Positions 32,271 to 44,374 of a DNA stretch of 64,000 nucleotides are shown here, piece after piece. Location of the stretch: NCBI GenBank assembly GCA_037176725.1, contig JAZBRS010000035.1, positions 45,456,001 to 45,520,000 on the forward strand. Direction: 5' to 3'. The notes under the pieces were generated by a model. The model saw only the letters and a list, made by a program, of their open reading frames with translations. It was not told the origin of the DNA and searched no databases. Numbering within the stretch: the first letter of the stretch is position 1; every line of letters begins with the position of its first letter. The position numbers and the translations under genes are program-made. This DNA comes from Posidonia oceanica. Its lineage: Eukaryota > Streptophyta > Magnoliopsida > Alismatales > Posidoniaceae.

Positions 32271-33791
32271 ATGAGTCAAGACAAGCAGATGACTTGCAAT
32301 GGGATGGTCTCCTCATTCTTCCCTCCAAACTTCCTTCTCCAAATGCAAACACCCCTGGAGGATCAAGACCACCATCCTCCAACATCTGTCACTTCAGTGC
32401 TTCTTCCCTCAACTGCCCCTTGCACAAATCCCCATGATTTTCAAGGTAGATTAGAACATCATCAATCACAAAAGAAGTGGACTAATTCATGGAAGCAATC
32501 CTTAGAGTTCTTCTTCTTGTTTTATCTGAAATGGGCTCTCTTTCTTAATTTCTGGTGGTGCAGGTGTGACAAACTTCCTGGGGAAGAGGTCCTTGTCATT
32601 CCAAGGGCTGGAGGGATGTGAGGAGATGAATGGGGAAGATGATCTCTCTGATGATTGCTCTCAGGTAGGAGAGAAGAAGAGGAGGCTTAATATGGAACAG
32701 GTGAAGACATTGGAGAAAAATTTTGAGCTTGGCAACAAGCTTGAGCCAGAAAGAAAAATGCAGCTAGCTAGAGCTCTTGGCCTGCAGCCAAGACAGATTG
32801 CCATATGGTTTCAGAATAGGAGGGCAAGGTGGAAGACCAAGCAATTGGAGAAGGACTATGATGTGCTCAAGAAGCAGTTTGAGGCTGTGAAATCCAACAA
32901 TGAGGTCCTCCAAGCCCAGAATAAGAAACTGCAAGCAGAGGTAGTCATCGTATTTATATGAAATGTTAATTTCTGGTAAACTCTGATCTAATTTTATTTG
33001 CATGGGAAGTTGGAAGGAGAAAAATCCTTTTTTTTTCTCGTGAGTTTGGATTTTTTCATGGACTTAGTATTTGTTTTTTAAAATACTCGAAGATTTATCA
33101 TGATCCAGTCTATAGATATTATAATTATTGTTACATAGAAAATGGTGTTGATCAGTCGTTTTGGGAAAAAAAAAATCTGGTGTTATTTGTAATCGTGTAT
33201 ACCTAATCTTTATGTAAGGTTTGTTCTATCCCTTGATAACCTGAAGATGATAATCAAGATAAGTTTGTCATTATCCATTTTATCAAATTTACGTAGTTTT
33301 TATTTACGTTCTCAAGTTAGAGTACATGGTCTGATGGTCCGTGTAAAACCAGTCGTTTGTTAAACACCTTTAAATTGATCAGCGCATAATTAAATGATGT
33401 ATCCTTTCCCTTGGGTACCTTATATTCTTCAATCATTAATTTGCAGATTATGGCACTCAGAGGCAGAGAAACATCTGAACCTATCAACCTCAACAAAGAA
33501 ACCGAGGGCTCTTGCAGCAACAGAAGTGAAAACAGTTCAGACATCAACTTGGACATGTCAAGAACAGCAGTAATTGACAGCCCTTCAAACTCCCACCAGA
33601 ACAGATCCTTCTTCCAGTCACTGAGGCCAGCAAGTGTGGCCCAACTCCTTCAGAATTCCTCCAGATCCGAGCTGCAGTGCCCCAAGATTGAACATGGTCT
33701 TCAGGAAGACAGCTTCTGCAACATGTTCTCCAGCTTAGATGATCAATCCGGCTTCTGGACCGCATGGCCGGAGCAGCACAATTTCCATTAA
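32271..33791 (+). CDS. HD-Zip class I transcription factor (ATHB13/HAT7-like), three exons
   Basis: Exons are 32,271-32,445, 32,564-32,940 and 33,447-33,791. Introns begin GTAGAT and GTAGTC and end GCAG, and the spliced product is 298 residues. An in-frame ATG at 32,289 gives MTCNGM, the usual family start (292 aa, close to ATHB13), so 32,289 may be the true start. The homeodomain lies at about residues 96-152 ([20 protein letters not shown] ... [17 protein letters not shown]), followed at once by a leucine zipper with L153, L160, V167, L174 and L181. The C-terminus has the conserved [20 protein letters not shown] block and ends in an aromatic activation-type motif, [14 protein letters not shown]. 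Such proteins dimerise through the zipper, bind CAATNATTG sites in nuclei and regulate growth and stress responses. It is the only intact host gene seen. Confidence 0.95.
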
Positions 33792-34106
33792 TTGATTCTT
33801 TACTTCGATTCGTGTAGGCACCCCATTCTCAATTTCTTTACAATCACCCCATGAAGAAACTGAGTAAAATTGGGTACAACGCAATTTCTGTTGAGGAAAA
33901 AGCACCTCAAGAGATTGCTTGGGACTAGCTACATATGAGTGAGCCAGTTTCCTTTGAATGAGTTGCACCATCCTTTTTTTTCCCCCATATATATAATGAA
34001 TTTATTACTGTAAGAAGCAAGGGAATATCTTCACCGATATGAATCCAACTGCTAAACTAGCTTCTGCCTTCTGGTGATTGGTTTTTAGCTTTTGCATGGG
34101 CCATGA

Positions 34107-34112
34107 AATAAA
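34107..34112 (+). terminator. Possible polyadenylation signal of the HD-Zip gene
   Basis: AATAAA lies 316 bases after the stop codon. Plant signals are loose, so this is only a candidate. Confidence 0.3.
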
Positions 34113-34199
34113 GGGTTTCACTCTTTTCACCTTAGCTATGAAATTGGTTTCTTTCGTAACGTACGTCTTTTCTAGTTGCAGTAAATTACTGCCTAAATT

Positions 34200-36480
34200 A
34201 CCAATGCATCCTATAACCATAAAACAGCCATCGACTTTGATCCATTTGCTTTATGAAGTCCGGCCACTAATACGGCTTGTTCTTGTTATGTTTTTGCATT
34301 TTCTATTGCTACATTGTAATTTTTCTACTATACCATACATAAAAAGATAAAAACTTGAGAGAGACAGAGAGAGTCCTTCCAAAAAAAAACTTGCAAAAAT
34401 AAAATTGGGAGAAAGGGTCGAATATCAGAATATCCTTACTAGTTTATCAAAACTTTATATATTGATCGTCTAGATTAATCAGCTGCATCTGATTTCAAGT
34501 TATAAATCTACATTTTTTTGAAAAGGTAAATTTACCTTCTAAACTAAAGAAAGTAGTAAACGTGCATGCACGTAAATTAACTTGGTTCTCCAGACAATAG
34601 AAAACTTGGGGAGTTTTTTCCTTTTCTTTTGTTCTTTTTTGGATAAGAATGGGAAGTGGGATGGTAGACGATGAAGAAGGGTAGTCATGTGGGGGAGCAC
34701 ATAGGTACGGGCACTGAAAGAGATAAGAACAAATAGGAAGAAAACAAAGGGCATCGCGAAATGTGATGTCTTCGGCTCTCTGTCAATGGTAAGGTCCTTC
34801 TGACAAGATGTTAGAAAGGAAAAATCTTGCGTCCAAGATGAAACAGTAGTATAGGACATGCATGTGATGCCACTACTGTCTGTCACCCACTACAGAATGA
34901 ATACATGTAAGACTTTACAAATTGCAAGGAGCAGTTGCCAATTACTATTTCACTAAACGCTGATTTATAAACACGGTTTGTAATGCATGCAAATATGAAT
35001 TTAATATCCTTTACTGTTTAGAAAATGATTCCTTTTGTTGGATCGTGGAAGTTTTTAACTACTCAGCGTATAAACTACACAACTCGGCGTTTAGCCCTAC
35101 AGCTTCTAGAGAATTTCACGTGACTCCTTTAATATTTTCAAATTAGCAATACATCTTAGATGAAGTGATCAACTACAATTTGCTATTGCCATTTTAAACT
35201 TTAACAACTTATTTATGTGTGTTTTTACTGGCTAAAACTCTTACGTACAGGTTTAATATAATATTTCAAGATTTAATATCACATTGCATATAAGAAAAAA
35301 GAAATGGATGAGGTTAAATAAAGGGTAGGATCAGCTACAATATCAACTTAAGTATTTTAAGCCTGCTTGTTAGGTCTAAGGTTATTATGAGTCAGTTGTG
35401 TCTAAGTCATTACAAATGGTATCTAAAGCCTAGATCAGTTAGAAATGTGAAAATTAAATGATACGCTCAAAATAGTAGAAGTCACATCTAAAATCCTACA
35501 TCATTTAGTTATGACTGTAGACTCTGATAAAGATATCACATGTTCAAGTGAAGGATATTAAAGCATCTCAAGATTTAGTCCCATATTCCTTAAAAAAATA
35601 TGCAAATACAATTAAATAAAGACTAGGATCAACTACCATATCAACTTTAAGATTCGATTGTTGGATTTCAAGTTGTTATGGGTAAGTTATGTCTGGACCA
35701 TTACACGTAAAATTTAAGGAAGGTTCAAATGTAGAGAAGTTAATGCATGAATATATATAACATGAGATTCCTAGTCTTTTGTTGTTAAGCTTGAACGCAT
35801 ATGATACTGAAAACACATAGGACGATAAACGGCCACAAAAATGAAATTCGTTGAGTACTCACGACTTTATGTGACTCATCCTGATCTCCAATGAGTCACA
35901 TCCACAGATTGTTCACATTTTTAACCAAAACTGAGAGATGATTCAAAGTATATCACATGACGAGCCAAAGATCATGTGATATGTGTAAATCATGCCTGAG
36001 TGAAAGCTCTTGTTGCATCGAGGTACATGCTTTCACTGGTTAACTTAGTCCCATCACCATTATTTCTGTATTTTATATATCTTCATGTACTTTGTAAAAG
36101 GAGTTATGCTTCCTTCATCGAGTCTTCTCTAATCGTTGCACTCATTGTCACATTCTTTTTAATCGGGCCGTAGTTGAGGAATATGTCCACCATGGATATG
36201 GAAGCTAACATCTGTATGTGGAGAGAGAACCTCATGATCAAGTAGAAGAAAAATAACATTGAAAATCTAACCAATAATCTATTATTGATCGGATTAGAAC
36301 CTCAGTCTTCTCTAGTGCAAGGAGATAATATAATCAATTAGGTTTGATCCTTTTATGTCCATTAGGACCAAGGATCATAACAATACAATATGAATTACTC
36401 ACAAGGACAAGGTTTTGTGGTTGAGAGTGTGAGGATAAGGTTTAGATAAACTTGTGGCGAAGGATTGAATCTTCTCTACT
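34200..36480. other. Intergenic stretch, no gene seen
   Basis: AT-rich DNA without coding pattern on either strand, apart from the duplicated segment at 35,260-35,760. Confidence 0.45.
35260..35760. repeat. Diverged direct duplication of about 190 bp
   Basis: The block from TCAAGATTTAATATCACAT through AGGATCAGCTAC..TATCAACTT..TGTTAGGTCTAAGG..TTATGAGTCAG (35,265-35,395) recurs at 35,568-35,690 in the same order with substitutions. The spacing is about 300 bp. Confidence 0.6.
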
Positions 36481-36610
36481 TATTTACCAGTTGGTATATC
36501 ATGTGTACTTTGGATACCACTCTGGGGTTTTATCCTTCCGCCATCGCCTGCTTGTCAGCTTCGGTGGGGGAAGGAATTTCTATAATATTGAAAAAAAAAA
36601 AGAAAAAAAC
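36480..36610 (+). mobile_element. Possible 3' end of a poly(A)-tailed retroposon
   Basis: A GC-richer segment (CTTCGGTGGGGGAAGGAATT, 36,558-36,577) runs into an A-rich tail at 36,591-36,608. This looks like the 3' terminus of a LINE or SINE. No reverse transcriptase is seen upstream and no target duplication could be placed. Confidence 0.3.
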
Positions 36611-38584
36611 AGAATATGGATTAATTAGCCAATAGGTTGTTCCTTATCTATTCCTATTACAAGCCACTTGAGTTGAAGATGGAAATGGTTAAGGTAGATG
36701 ACCACGTTACGTAATCATCTAACAAGACGACCAATTGATGTTTCAAGATACATAAAGTTATCCTGTATTTGCCATATCCCATGGATGCTACCAAGAAGTA
36801 CGAATTTGCCAACTATACCTCCACATGCACGAATTTTGGTTGATGAGCTTGCAGAGAACCAGCCAGTGCGTGAATGATAAAGGCTAGCTAGTAACATATA
36901 AACAGGAGAGATCCGACAGTACTTGTTGGTCCAATCTATGACAAACGCATACGAGCTGTTGAATCTTGTATTGGAAATTAAACATGCCACCCGGTTCGGT
37001 TATAAGTATAGATATCTTGATTCTCGTCTGCCTCAAAGCACTTTCATATATAACTTCGAGTTTCTTGCGGTCATGAAAGATAGAGTGTCCTACCCAAGTG
37101 TGAATGGGAAGGGAATCTTAAGCTCGAATATTCTCATCATGCATGTGATTATGAAAGATAGAATTAGAGTGCACTTCTCAACCATTGCACATAACAGTAG
37201 GACTAGAGATGAAATTGATGTAGCAAGGACTAATATTCTGCAAGCCATTGTTTGTACATAAAGATTTTAGGTGCGTTTTCATTACCATCTCAGAATCCCT
37301 ACACATTAGCTTTTCTCTCCTTCTTCTGGGTCATTATCCTCATTGTACTCCGAGGTTCACAAATATGTGATGCTAGAAATTCTTACACGTTGAGTATATA
37401 CAGACGTACGTGCATCTTCTGTCAAGTGCATGATAATTTTAATGCATATATAGCATGCTTTAATTAAGTAAAGATTATTCATTTTATTCTATATTCAGAA
37501 GAGGTAAAGGCTTGCCGTTCTTCTAATGAGTGCCAACTTATTACATGATCCACATAACTGCATCAATAGATCATATGCTTTAGTCATATGCGTAACTTTT
37601 TTCCAGATGTTGATGGAATTAAACTTCCTCGTTCTACATATGTGTTGTTGAGAAATATTCCTTTAATTTAGCATGAACGGGGAGTTCCTCAGACATAAAT
37701 TTAACTAGAATGAACAAATCCAGCAAGACGTAGTAAGCGTGGTCCTTGTATTAATTAAACAAAAACATGCATGTTTAGATATTGTATGCTTCTCGGTTCA
37801 CCATCGGAACATGTGCATGTGCTTGCTGCGCAATGGCAGGAGCATGTTGTGGCATCTTTAAACTAAGACTTTCTTCTAGAACAACATATGCTTTGTATAC
37901 TAGCTGATATATGTTTTTTATTACAAGTACCTGGAATCCCGCTTATGGAAAAGTGTTCGATTACCTAAATGGTTAAATATAGTAAAGCGAGTTTTATATT
38001 ATGGTTGTATGTTAAGGGGGGGGCCATGTTAGCCACCTACAGGTATGGGTGTTAAATTATTAAACTGTGATTTGTTAGATTAAGTTAGAGTCATGTGAGT
38101 GACTGTTATTCTCATCCCCAGCGATCCCGAGGGAGATCGAGCAAATGATAGCTGGATCTTATTATTCTTATATCACATGAATCGAGGTTAAGGTCAGATG
38201 TCCGTCTCCGAAGCAGTCATTTTAGTATGTATGCCCAAACAAAACCAACATATATATTAGCTGAGATCTCAATTTACGCCCGCAATCTGATGTGCCAGTC
38301 GTTTGTCTGGCATCCGTTGCCAACGAATTTCTAGCGAGAAACCTTGCTTGGCTTCGCTTCCTGTTGAGCGTTCACCGGCGTTTTTGCCAGTAAAAATATT
38401 TGATTATTTCAAGAAAGAAGATCCATCCATCATAAGAATCTTTAGATTGCATTGCATATGGACTCCAAGTGGTCCTAGTGAACCAGTAGAAAGGTGTAAT
38501 AATATATGTGTGCTTGAAGCAACATTAAAACAATAACCTTGCTAATACCTAGCCCAAACGCAAAGTTAGTGGATCTTATTTAGG
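36611..38584. other. Intergenic stretch, nothing recognised
   Basis: Short open frames (for example 36,715-37,261 on both strands) show no family motifs or plausible exon structure. Confidence 0.4.
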
Positions 38585-40075
38585 GATGTAAATGGATCGG
38601 GTCGGATTTAGGATGTATCCTAATCTTAATTCCTCATTTCCTAATGGATAACTGAGTCAAGTCAATATCTGTTTCAAAAATTTCTGGTCGCTACCCTACC
38701 CATTACCCATTACCCATTAAGGTAATGAGTAGTAGATAGGGTTGGTGGGTCAAACAAGTGAGTTTTTTGGTTATTAAATCTAAACTTTATATTATTTCAT
38801 AGGCTTAATATGGACAGAACAATTGAGCATGTCTTTTAACAAAACCATATTAGAGATGCTTGAAGCAACACAAATAAATAAAAAACTACTTCCTAATCCA
38901 AATTTGTTGCAGGCAACAATCACTAAACACTAAATTATCAAACTATAAATATCTCTCTGTCTAGATGAACAACAAAGCATCTAGCAGAATTTTGCCTTAT
39001 TTGATTACAAATTTACCTACATACTATTTCTAAATGCTTTATGCCATGTCAATAACAAAACAAGTTAAGTGTAGCATTGTAGCATCACCAAACTGGATAG
39101 GCTTTATTCTACCTTTCCAAACCTCTTAGGCCCAATGCAACAAAAAAAAAACAAAAAAACAAATCTCTAACAAAATCATGATACAAGAAACAAGAAACAA
39201 GAAACAGTTACCAAATCTAGAAGAGCCATTGCCAAAATCATGTTCAAACAACATGATATACGAAACAAAATGATCTCTAGGGTGCCTCCAGTGATATCTT
39301 AAAAAAAACATGATACAAGAAACAACAAGACATCGTGATATTGTGATATTGTGAAATAAATCATCCTAACAAATGTTGCCCAAATTTTGACGATGTAATA
39401 GATCGTGCTAACAAATCTCACAAGGTAAAATAAGATTGAAATTGTGATTGACCAAATGTTAACAATGTGAAAGGTAAAGCTTATTAGTGAATATTACCTG
39501 TGGCAATGGGGGCTACTTCTCCTTTCTTTTGCTTGTTCGACGTGGCAGTACGGTGGAGTGGAGGTGGCGTGGCCGTGCGACGAAGTGGTGGCCATGGCAG
39601 GCTAATGGAGTGGCAGTCTAGCGGAGTGGAGTGATGGTTGTGTGGTGTGGCAGTGGTGTGGCCGTGTGGTGGAGTTGCGGTCCTGGTAGAGTGGCGGCGT
39701 AGCCGTGCGATGGAGTGCCAGAGTAATTGAGTGACGGTTTGGGTGGTGGAGTGAGAGGGTGGCCGATGGGAACGTGGGATGGTGATTGAGAGAGATGCAA
39801 GTGTGACAAATTGGAAGAGTGAAAGTGAATGGGAGTATGGGAGCAAAGAGAATTAGGGTTAATGGATAAAGGCTAGTAAATTACATTTACACCCTTCGGG
39901 TTAACGGGTGATCCATAACATGCTATCGGTATCTTGACCCACTAAGGGAATGAGTTAGCAAGTGACGGGTTAACAGGTCAATGAGTATAAAAATATCTAC
40001 CATAACTCGTTCTTAAGGGGTTGGATTGGGTGAGGTTAGCAGGTGATACCCGGTCCACTTATAGCCTTAATGTTA
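38585..40075. mobile_element. Non-autonomous hAT-like element
   Basis: The left end (AGGGATGTAAATGGATCGGG) and the right end, inverted (GGCTATAAGTGGACCGGGTA), are related imperfect inverted termini. Subterminal CCCATTA/TAATGGG-rich blocks follow on both sides (38,695-38,760 and 39,900-40,040). The left end matches 25,170-25,315 in reverse. The inside includes a GGTGG/GTGGC-rich stretch (39,530-39,740) and no transposase. Confidence 0.5.
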
Positions 40076-41787
40076 TTGAGTCCTACCGCCAGTATAGTTT
40101 TGAGCCATGCTTTTTTCAAAATCAAAATGCAAATACATTATTGTGTTCTTATCAGTCTCATGGTTTTGTAAATATTTCAATTACACACTAATCGGAATAA
40201 CTTTTACCATTGATTAACTCAGTTTCTTTTAATGATTAAATTTACAAAAAATCATTAAACTTTGAAATTTAAGTTCAAGGAGCTATGTGAAATAGTTTAC
40301 AACAAAATTTGAGCTTGTCTTTTTTACTACATGATAGCGAAATAACCACAATGATTGTCCAATATTCTCTTGAGAGTAGCAATTTGTGTTACTCCTCCCT
40401 AGTCCTTTAATTAAAATAGGTTGGGCCACCTACAACCTGCCTAGTTTGACATGGTAAGGAAATGGGTCAACCCGACCCATTAGGAAGTAGGGTTAGAGGG
40501 AGGGTATGGGCCTTGGATTTATTGCAATGGCTTGTGGTAGTAGATATCCTGTTTCAGCATTGCCCAAGCTCTTTTAGGTTGAACACCCTTCATCACTTCC
40601 ATTTCTCACCCGGCTCACACTATAGGACATTCTGGCTTCTTCTAGTTGTGGCAATTGGGGGCACCATTTCATGTCCCTGCAACAAGACGTTATATGACAT
40701 AACATTCAACGTTAGACGTAGTATTCTCTATGTCTAACAATGGCAGTTCATTGCTTGCCCAGCTTGTCAACTTTCTTTATTTGGACCAACCAGACGTTCC
40801 TTTTTTGGATGAGTCAAATTTCCTATTTTAGATACTAGATTCACTACATCTATGACATCCTAGAATTACTCATTGTACCTTTAATGACCTCGTCAACTCT
40901 TTTGGCAAGTTCTGAGCTGAAGTGTGTAAGATGCTAGAGAACCTAGAGTTCAATGTTAGACGTAGATATCTTTGCATCTTATGGTTGGTAGATGTAGCCT
41001 TCTGTGCTCACTCCACTTTTCATTTTCCTCTTTTTGGAAATTTTTTGAAAGCGAAATCTTTCCATATTTGGACAAACCACAAAGATCAAGTCTCATTTAT
41101 TCAACTTTTATGACACAAGATTTCAACATTTATTGTGACAACTAACTGCCATCTGTGGGGATCGTGTTTGACGCTATAGTTCATAGCATCCAATTGTTAG
41201 ATAGATGAAATCATGTGTCCAACACCTGAGTGTCAACAATGACTATTGTTGCTGGATTGTATTACTTTTTTTTATCTCTTGCCTTTTCTTGAGTGACTCA
41301 TGCCTCTATAAATACTTAGGGAGCTCAATCTTGAGGGGGGTAGCAATTCTGGTCGAATTTTCGAAGTAATTTGGGGTCGAATTTGAGAGTAATTTGGGGG
41401 GTCGGAGTTTTGAATCTGAATTTTGGGTGAATTTTGAGAGAAGAAAATTTGAGAGCAATTGAGTGAGTGTGAGCCTTGGAACCCTACTCCACACGATCAA
41501 GAGCTAGTTCCAACGACCCCACCACGCTGATCAACACATCCAACAACCTTGTCACATTGCATACTTTGCAATAAGGGGGGTTTATGTGGGTAGGACATTT
41601 ATAGAGAAGCTGAAACCAAATTGGGTAAGACTTTATGTGGTGGTTGCTACATATTCGAGGAATCCTTGGAATGTAATGCACCTTGAGAGATGCTACCCTT
41701 GATCAACACAACAAGTTCTAGAGAGTGTCAAAGACAAGTCTCTCTACCAAGGAGAAGCTACCTCACAAGGGAAACCATGTGGCTAAG
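40076..41787. other. Intergenic stretch with possible retroelement leader remnant
   Basis: CTGCCATCTGTGGGGATCGT at 41,149-41,168 resembles the GGCGCCGTCTGTGGGGA-type primer binding site region of plant gypsy elements and is preceded by TTGTGACA, a plausible LTR end. No matching LTR or coding region could be assigned. A TATAAATA motif lies near 41,310. Confidence 0.3.
41783..41787. repeat. Left target site duplication CTAAG of Tekay element 1
   Basis: CTAAG directly precedes the LTR and is repeated exactly at 53,227-53,231 directly after the other LTR, marking the insertion site. Confidence 0.9.
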
Positions 41788-43868
41788 TGTAATGCCCCAA
41801 CGCGTTACATACCAGCATCAGTTCTATCCAAATTAAATAATAATAAATTAAAGGAAAACTAAGCTATGATTTACATTGAAATTAATATTTTACACGCTAT
41901 ACTACCTAGAAACCTTAGTGTGCGGCTATGTGGCTCTTATAAGGCACCAAAACGGGACTGCACTCCTAATCTGCACCTGAAAACCAAACACAAAACGCGT
42001 GAGTGACAACAAAGTCACCCAGCACGTGTCCACCAAAAACACAGATAACACTCAAGATTTACGGTAATTAGAATCAAACTGAGTAATCTACTGCAAAACC
42101 ATGCAATTTCAGGACATAATCATTTTCTCAGCATTCACAAGCTCATATAAAACATATATGCATTTAAATCCACGTCTAAAACCATTTCAGGAAAAACGAC
42201 ACACAGAATGAACAAAACCATGCAATGCCACCCTGGCCACAGGTGATTGACCTGGCCACAAGCAGTCGCCGGGGACTCAAACCCTGATCCCTACTATACT
42301 ATCGCAGTGCAGCTACCCCGTGTGGGAGCTTACCACCGCCCCTGAAACTCAACCCTCAATTTATCATATTTCTCAGTACATGGTGTTGCATTCTTTGACG
42401 CCCCTTTGGTGTCCAAGCATCTGGGGACTCTAACCCCAGCCCCAGCTAGCACCGACACAGTGGGTAATCCGTCTGTTTTACCGGGCCCAACTGTACCACA
42501 TACCTCACCCTAGGAAACTGACTCTTGACCATCTAGGGGTATCAGTCGTCCCTAGTCTGCCGGTCAGAAGCTTTTGTCTGTCGGTCCTCAAAACCACGGA
42601 AATCCTTTTCAAAAACCTTTGCAAAACATGCATTTCTTTTCCAAGCTCTTTTCGAAATCATTTCGAAAACATTCCTTATCACTTGCAAATCATTTATATT
42701 GCTAGAACATCCATAAAACCAATACATCATCATAATCCAAGAATCAACTAAGGAATCACAAAATATCAGGTTTGGGTCTAGTTCGGCAGACCAAAATCAT
42801 CCGGTTGACCGAATCAGGAACCTGAGGTCACTCCTAGGCTCTAGTTCGGCAGACCGAAACTCCTCAGTCAACCGAACAGCTTGCTGTCATGGTCTATCAA
42901 AATGGGTCGGTCTACCGAACCAGTGACCTCAGCTCTCATTCAGGAGCAAAATCGGCGTACTGAAAAATATCGGCACACTGAATTTTGAGCAAAATCGGCA
43001 TATTGAAATAATTCGGCATGCCGAACTAGACGACCCCTGAAAACTGAAAACAGGGCGATTAGAAATTGCCCGAAATGGGAACCACAACCGGTTCCACCAC
43101 AGGCTACGAAAAATTCCACAAAATCTATGGATGCAAAAGCTAGTAGTCATCTACCATTCAAGAGAAAAATCGTAAGAATCCATTCACAATAACTTGAGAT
43201 ATGAAATTTCAAAGGATAAAAGCTCAAATGGCTAAATCGAGATTCGAACACAAATTCCTTTGTGAAATTCATCCAAAAATTCCAATAAAATCCTACAAGC
43301 TTCATTCATGCATTAAAACTAACTAATCAACCTATCTTCAGAGATTTAACAAGAAATCGAAGAGGACAAGGAGGTGGGACGCATATCAATCGTCGGCAAA
43401 CATCTCCTCCCCTTCTTCCTTCTCTGGCTGGTCGAGCTTCCTTCTCCCTTCCTCTAGCTCTCGCCGCTCTCTACCTCTCGCTCTCGTGCCCTCCTCCAAC
43501 CAGCGGCCTCCCCCTTAAAATCAACCCCCGCTTCCAGCATATTGCTGGAGATCTCGGGGGTCGGCAGTTGCAGGGGATGGCGTTGGCAAGTGAGACAGCG
43601 TGGCACTGGTGAACCACGCCGTTTACTGTGCTCCCTTGGGCATTTTCATTCTTTCCCCTTCTCTTTCACTCTTTTGCACCAAGGTCCAACACATTACAAT
43701 GCTAGAATACCACACCGCATAGGGAACCGAGAAACTCACCATAGGAAGGAAGCAAACAAAAATCTATATATGATTGCTTAAAATATAATTACATTACAAG
43801 CAACCAAACTCCATTACAAAATAGGAAGTAAATTCCCAAATCTAAAGTGACAGCACCCGGATGTTACA
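41788..43868 (-). repeat. 3' LTR of Tekay element 1
   Basis: On the - strand it begins TGTAACATCCGGGTGCTGTC, next to the polypurine tract, and ends at 41,788. It contains a cluster of short palindromes of the TCGGNNNACCGA type at 42,782-43,027. Open stretches inside are not genes. Confidence 0.9.
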
Positions 43869-43882
43869 TCCTAACCCCCTTA
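43869..43882 (-). other. Polypurine tract of Tekay element 1
   Basis: On the - strand AAGGGGGTTAGGA precedes the LTR start directly. It marks the 3' end of the internal region. Confidence 0.75.
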
Positions 43883-43924
43883 AAGGAATTTTGTCCTCGA
43901 AATTCACCTCTAATAGAACAAATG

Positions 43925-44341
43925 AGGGTATCTAGAATATACATCTGCGTCCCATTCCCATGTAGCCTCCTCTGCTACATGGTGCTGCCACTGAACTAGT
44001 ACTAGAGGAATAATCTTATTTCTGAGGACCTGCTCCTTCCGATCTAGTATCTAAACAGTATCCTCTACCAAGGACAAGTCCTCCTGGAGCTCTTCTGGCT
44101 GTATTGGTAAAATGTGAGACACATCTGCCAAACACTTCCTCAGCATCGAAACATGGAAGACACTATGCACACCTGAAAGTTCTGGAGGCTGGTCTAACTT
44201 GTATGCCACCTCACCAACCCTTCTGGAAATCTGATAAGGGCCAATGTAACGAGGACTTAGCTTCCCTCGCTTCCCAAATCTAGCCACTCCTTTGGTTGGT
44301 GACACCTTTAGAAAAACGAAGTCTCCTACTTCGAACTCCAA
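43925..44341 (-). pseudogene. Integrase C-terminus and chromodomain of Tekay element 1
   Basis: The GPY/F module (FEVGDFVFLKVSPTKGVARF, RYIGPYQISRRVGEVAYKL) is followed, after a TAG at 44,051-44,053 where Gln is expected (DTV-stop-ILDRKEQVLRNK), by a chromodomain-like segment with IPLVLVQWQHH, EEATWEWD and YPHLF. Chromodomains steer chromovirus integration to marked chromatin. The stop would remove the chromodomain. Confidence 0.8.
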
Positions 44342-44374
44342 AGGTTTGCGCCTCCTATCTGCATAGCTCTTCTG

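Noticed and set aside
36715..37261. Overlapping open frames on both strands as a gene
   Set aside because: No motifs, no splice-supported extension and no codon pattern.
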